Of a DNA stretch of 64,000 nt, positions 60,538 to 64,000 are shown piece after piece (position 1 is the first letter of the stretch; the number at the start of each line of letters is the position of its first letter). This stretch comes from UBA5232 sp035370405 (GTDB taxonomy: Bacteria > Patescibacteriota > Dojkabacteria > SC72), in the NCBI GenBank assembly GCA_035370405.1, contig DAOOVT010000001.1, positions 9,757 to 73,756 of the forward strand, in the 5' to 3' direction. The translations under genes were made by a program, and so were the position numbers. The notes under the pieces were generated by a model, which saw nothing but the letters and a program-made list of their open reading frames with translations, made no database searches and was not told where the DNA came from.

Positions 60538-61938
60538 TTAATATACTATTTTTGGAGCAAAACCCCAATGCTCTGCAGCTTTTGCTAAAGCACTATCAGG
60601 ATGTTCTTCTATCCACTCCTCCATATTTCCTCTTCCCATAGCAATATCACGAGCCTGTACAACAGCTTCTACACCAGCCTCAATTCCCCATGGATGACCA
60701 AGAACTCCTCCTCCGCACTGTATCATAATATTTTCTCCCAATCTGCTTATGACATCAGGTAACACACCAGGATGGAGTCCACCAGAAGCAACATGCCACA
60801 CTGGTTTCATTCCATACCAATTCTGACCAAGTGTAATGCTTGTTTCGGGAGTAATATCAAGCTCTAAAACATCTCTTATGACTTTAGATTCTCCATAGTC
60901 CTCCATCTTTGTTTTGGGAGCTCCACCATGAAATGAATCCACGCCAAGAAGCCTCATAATTTTGGCCATGACTATCATAGACATTGAGAAATCCATTATC
61001 TCCCCCTTATCATATACTCCAGAACCAGACTCTCTAGTAAGCAGACTATGCATTGCTCTATGGGCATGTATTGCTAAACCAGGGTTTTTAAGTCTCATTG
61101 TGTGTACAGCAGAAAATCCTGTTGTCACAACATCCATCATCATCCATCTACCTCCATGAGCCTTAATCATACCTGCCCTGTCAAGCATCGTCTCCATATT
61201 TGAATGAGTAACATTACACAAGTAGAACTTCTTCTTTCCAGATTTCTCTTCAATTTCCTTCTGTACTTCAAGAACCGCTTTACATCGATCTTCAAATTTG
61301 TTAAATGGAAGACTTGTTAAATTCTCATCATCTTTAATACCCTGATATTCACCATTAGCAGCAGTAAACAGTATTCTAGCCAAATCAGCTTGCTCTTGGG
61401 CAGTTCTCCCAACTTTTGGTTTTGGAACTGTTAGAAGAAGTGGACCTCTTTCAATACCCATTTGCTCCCTTATGCCATCAATTCCAAATTGTGGTCCAGG
61501 AAATGCTTGTACCATCCTTCTTGGAAATCTAATATCCAAACATCTAAATGCCTTTAACATCTTCATTCCACCAATATTTCCGACAACTCCAGCAAGTAAA
61601 CCAGACATATTATCCAATTCAAAGAGATCTACTTTGTATGCAATTTTGAATGTATTTGTTTCTGGTTCTAAGTCATATGCTATGGCCTTCATTTTATCCG
61701 CCATAGGAACTCCCGAACCTTTGCCATCATATACTTTTGTCCATGTACCAGTAGAACTTTCAGCAGCACATGCTCCTGCAACATCTTCAAACTGATCTTT
61801 TGCCTCGTCTATCATTTCTACATCCAAATAGGTAATTATATAGTCTTCATCAGGATTTTTTGGTTTCCAACCTTTTGGAGCAACATAGGGATTTTCTTTT
61901 TCACTCATGGCAGTATCTGTATTCATATTATCTACCAT
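60538..61938 (-). CDS. rbcL: RuBisCO large subunit, form II/III-like
   Basis: About 466 residues. Catalytic and binding motifs are present: ESSTGTWT, NIGGMKMLKAFR, the catalytic Lys in TVPKPKVG (about 173), the carbamate/Mg motif GIKDDEN (about 202-206), HAHRAMHS (about 292), VASGGLHPG and QCGGGVLGHPWG. Loop 6, usually GK(M/L)EG, reads TKMED near 344, keeping Lys and Glu but not the glycines. It carboxylates ribulose-1,5-bisphosphate made by the AMP phosphorylase/R15P isomerase pair encoded at 2.2-4.7 kb. No small subunit or phosphoribulokinase is in the window. The start is uncertain between ATGs at 61938, 61926 and 61908. Confidence 0.93.
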   Translation of the reverse strand: MVDNMNTDTAMSEKENPYVAPKGWKPKNPDEDYIITYLDVEMIDEAKDQFEDVAGACAAESSTGTWTKVYDGKGSGVPMADKMKAIAYDLEPETNTFKIAYKVDLFELDNMSGLLAGVVGNIGGMKMLKAFRCLDIRFPRRMVQAFPGPQFGIDGIREQMGIERGPLLLTVPKPKVGRTAQEQADLARILFTAANGEYQGIKDDENLTSLPFNKFEDRCKAVLEVQKEIEEKSGKKKFYLCNVTHSNMETMLDRAGMIKAHGGRWMMMDVVTTGFSAVHTMRLKNPGLAIHAHRAMHSLLTRESGSGVYDKGEIMDFSMSMIVMAKIMRLLGVDSFHGGAPKTKMEDYGESKVIRDVLELDITPETSITLGQNWYGMKPVWHVASGGLHPGVLPDVISRLGENIMIQCGGGVLGHPWGIEAGVEAVVQARDIAMGRGNMEEWIEEHPDSALAKAAEHWGFAPKIVY

Positions 61939-62066
61939 ATTAAACAACTAAGAGAATCGAATTGCAATCATATTCAAACAAATTAATAGCAAACAACTAG
62001 CCCAATGTTTAGCAGATACCCCAGTCGAATGACACAACACATTGGAAATCTCCCTAAACAAGGCTA

Positions 62067-62140
62067 TCGGGGTGACACGACTCGAACGTGCGACCTCTAC
62101 ATCCCGAATGTAGCGTTCTAGCCAACTGAACTACACCCCG
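62067..62140 (-). tRNA. tRNA-Pro (CGG)
   Basis: Acceptor CGGGGTG/CACCCCG, anticodon stem CTACA/TGTAG with loop TTCGGGA giving CGG, discriminator A and CCA not encoded. It lies 3 nt downstream of argS on the same strand. Confidence 0.93.
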
Positions 62141-62143
62141 TAA

Positions 62144-63934
62144 CTACATAACATCTACGCACTCTATTCCTAAATGATCCAAACCATCTTTCATTACCGT
62201 CATAACTGCTTTAACTTCTAGTAGTAAGATAGCTCTATCATCACTATCAGAATCGAGTATTCTAACATTTTGGTACAGTGAATTAAACTTTTGCCCAAGA
62301 TTGAATAGATAGTTACATAATTCTGATGGATCCCATCTTCTAGCAGAAGATAGCAAAACAGAATTGTACATGCTAAGATACCTTCCAAGTTCTTCTGCAA
62401 AGGGATTCTCAAATATCCTTTCAGAATAAACTTCATTTGTATTTACCAATTCGCTATTCTTTAGCAAAGAATTACACCTAGAATATACATACATAAGGTA
62501 AGGGCCTGTATTCCCATCAAAGGTAATAGACCTATCAAAGTCAAATACAATATCATTTCCTATACTTACTTTTAGAAAAGCGTACTTAATGGCACCAATG
62601 GCAATCCTCTCACTTAAACTAGCAATATCCTCAACATTCATTTTCTCACCATCACTCATAACATCTATAATCTTTTCAGTTGTCTTCTCAATCAACCACT
62701 CTCCTCCAACAAAACCACCTTTTCTACTAGACATTTTCTCTCCACCAGATGTCTTTATCAAACCATGAGGAATATGTATCATACCTTCTACCACTTTAGG
62801 ATCAATCTTCCTTAAAGCATCCATCACCACAGCAAAATATCCTTTCTGTTCCTTCCCAGTTATGACAACAGATCTGTCATATCCTGTTTCCTTAAATTTT
62901 TTAAATGCAAGACCTAACTCCTTTGCTTCATATGTTGGAAGTCCATGCTTGTTCACAAATACCCTTGTATGAAGATTCTTTTTTTCATCTCCTTCATAAA
63001 TAATGGCACCATCATCTTCTTTAAAAACTGTTCCTAAATTCTCAAGAACTATTCTCAAACCAGCTTCTCCAACCTCACTTTCCAAGTAATAGTAATCAAA
63101 CTTCGTTCCTAACTTCTTGTAAATCTCCTCAAAATATTCTAAACACCACCTTCTTCCTTCAAGATACCATTTCTGCATCCCTAATTCTTCAAACCTAGAA
63201 AAATCCTTTTTAGCAAGAGAAGGAGTTGAAAGAGAGAAAATGTAGTAGTTTATATCCTCTATTTCCTCCTTTACTTCACCATCATTTTTGCAATCATACA
63301 CTTCACTTCCTAGTATATATGCATCTCCTAGAAACTTAACTTTCTCTTTCAAACTGAATCTTTCCAAATCTTCAAATTTCATACTCTCATCACTTAACTT
63401 CTTTCTTAAGCCCCACATAGTTTTGGCAACATGTAATCCAACATCACCTTGATATGTAGCTCGCTTAACATCTGCCCCTAGAACGCTCTGTAGTCTGCAT
63501 AGAGACTCTCCTACTGTATTTGTATACAAGTGACCAACATGTAGAACTTTGAAGGGATTAGCGTCAGTGTATTCTATGAGTATTCTTTCCCCTTCCTTCT
63601 CATGTGATTTGAAAATATCTTCTCTGTTTTTTGTAATTGCTATTAGCTGATTGTAAAGATATTTTGATGATACAAAAAAATTTATGAACCCTGGTTTTAC
63701 TACTTCAATTTTCTCAATATTCTGATCTTCCGCTATATTTTCCTGTATTTCTTGGGCTAATTCAATGGGGTTTTTCCCAAAACTTTTAGCGAATTTCATT
63801 GCGATGTTAGTATAGTAATCACCTCTATTTAGATCTGTAGTCCTTTCAACAGTTATTTCTGATATGGGGATACTATATCCATTCTTTGTTAATGAATTTT
63901 CTATGAGTTTTGAAATATTTTTTGTAATATCCAT
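62144..63934 (-). CDS. argS: Arginyl-tRNA synthetase
   Basis: A class I synthetase of about 596 residues. It has the N-terminal Add1 domain, HIGH as LHVGHLYTNTVGE near 130, the KMSKS-equivalent MSSRKGGFVGGEW near 395, and a C-terminal DALR anticodon domain (YVYSRCNSLL, YLFNLGQKFNSLYQN). I start at the ATG at 63934; another ATG is 21 nt upstream. A longer frame reading back into the tRNA at the edge is an artefact. It is flanked by tRNAs on both sides. Confidence 0.95.
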   Translation of the reverse strand: MDITKNISKLIENSLTKNGYSIPISEITVERTTDLNRGDYYTNIAMKFAKSFGKNPIELAQEIQENIAEDQNIEKIEVVKPGFINFFVSSKYLYNQLIAITKNREDIFKSHEKEGERILIEYTDANPFKVLHVGHLYTNTVGESLCRLQSVLGADVKRATYQGDVGLHVAKTMWGLRKKLSDESMKFEDLERFSLKEKVKFLGDAYILGSEVYDCKNDGEVKEEIEDINYYIFSLSTPSLAKKDFSRFEELGMQKWYLEGRRWCLEYFEEIYKKLGTKFDYYYLESEVGEAGLRIVLENLGTVFKEDDGAIIYEGDEKKNLHTRVFVNKHGLPTYEAKELGLAFKKFKETGYDRSVVITGKEQKGYFAVVMDALRKIDPKVVEGMIHIPHGLIKTSGGEKMSSRKGGFVGGEWLIEKTTEKIIDVMSDGEKMNVEDIASLSERIAIGAIKYAFLKVSIGNDIVFDFDRSITFDGNTGPYLMYVYSRCNSLLKNSELVNTNEVYSERIFENPFAEELGRYLSMYNSVLLSSARRWDPSELCNYLFNLGQKFNSLYQNVRILDSDSDDRAILLLEVKAVMTVMKDGLDHLGIECVDVM

Positions 63935-63964
63935 AGTAATAGTATGAGTATACATTACAAAATA

Positions 63965-64000
63965 CGCATCCGGAAGGATTTGAACCCTCAACACTCGGTT
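63965..64000 (-). tRNA. Partial tRNA, 3' end only
   Basis: The right edge cuts a minus-strand tRNA. Visible are the T-arm GAGGG-TTCAAAT-CCTTC, the acceptor 3' strand CGGATGC and discriminator G; CCA is not encoded. The anticodon is outside, so the identity is unknown. Confidence 0.8.

Noticed and set aside
63934..63994. Longer argS start
   Set aside because: The extra N-terminal residues are the translation of the tRNA T-arm and acceptor at the window edge.
1..64000. UGA read as glycine, as in Gracilibacteria and Absconditabacteria
   Set aside because: All recognised genes are full length under the standard code, and the single TGA stop is followed directly by a tRNA.
1..64000. CRISPR arrays, insertion sequences, prophage genes
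   Set aside because: No spaced direct repeats, transposase, integrase or phage genes were seen.

Overview
The window is AT-rich bacterial DNA (about one third G+C by eye), densely packed with short intergenic gaps. It most likely comes from a Candidate Phyla Radiation (Patescibacteria) genome. The evidence is a RuBisCO, an AMP phosphorylase and a ribose-1,5-bisphosphate isomerase of archaeal type, small or trimmed versions of housekeeping proteins (Mfd, DprA, RadC), an archaeal/eukaryotic-type ProRS, and many surface proteins with no recognisable family. The standard code fits: no gene is broken by TGA. However, only 1 of 58 complete CDS ends in TGA. The exact lineage cannot be read from the window.

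Layout. 1-6.1 kb: 5' end of ychF, a membrane transglutaminase-like protein, and an operon of a beta-CASP metallo-hydrolase, R15P isomerase and AMP phosphorylase. The RuBisCO that completes this AMP pathway lies 56 kb away at 60.5 kb. 6.2-12.6 kb: CCA-adding enzyme, a secreted protein, a membrane glycosyltransferase, a sugar nucleotidyltransferase, tRNA-Ser and an orphan ABC ATPase. 12.7-17.1 kb: four exported proteins forming a surface locus. 17-24.4 kb: rnhC, cysS, recR, ybaB, dnaX and a short mfd. 24.4-24.8 kb: a divergent control region full of palindromes. 24.8-39.9 kb: a YdjM-like membrane protein, then a long minus-strand run of pth, ybeY, yqeY, rpsU, rseP, frr, tsf, rpsB, radC, topA, dprA and the mreBCD-PBP2 cell-shape operon, with rpmB. 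40-45 kb: M50 protease, a structured-RNA candidate, tRNA-Thr/Tyr/Thr, rpmG, tRNA-Trp, secE, nusG, rplK, rplA, a 70-residue orphan, an L10 leader, rplJ and rplL, with no rpoBC after them. 45-53 kb: the most unusual part. A 7TM protein and four consecutive ATP-grasp ligases (two cyanophycin-synthetase-like, one fused to a retropepsin-like domain) converge on a DUF1704 metallopeptidase and a second MreB. 53-64 kb: trpS, a PEGA/propeller membrane protein, tRNA-Arg, uvrA, proS, rbcL, tRNA-Pro, argS and a cut tRNA.

How it works together. AMP phosphorylase, R15P isomerase and RuBisCO form a nucleotide-salvage route from AMP to 3-phosphoglycerate. MreB/C/D and PBP2 build the wall. The ligase/peptidase block looks like a system that makes and trims a non-ribosomal peptide or peptide tag; its product is unknown. 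Gene expression also looks unusual: at least nine genes have a -10 box only 8-10 nt before the start codon, which predicts leaderless mRNAs, and several ORFs have an upstream ATG inside or before that box that cannot be the real start.
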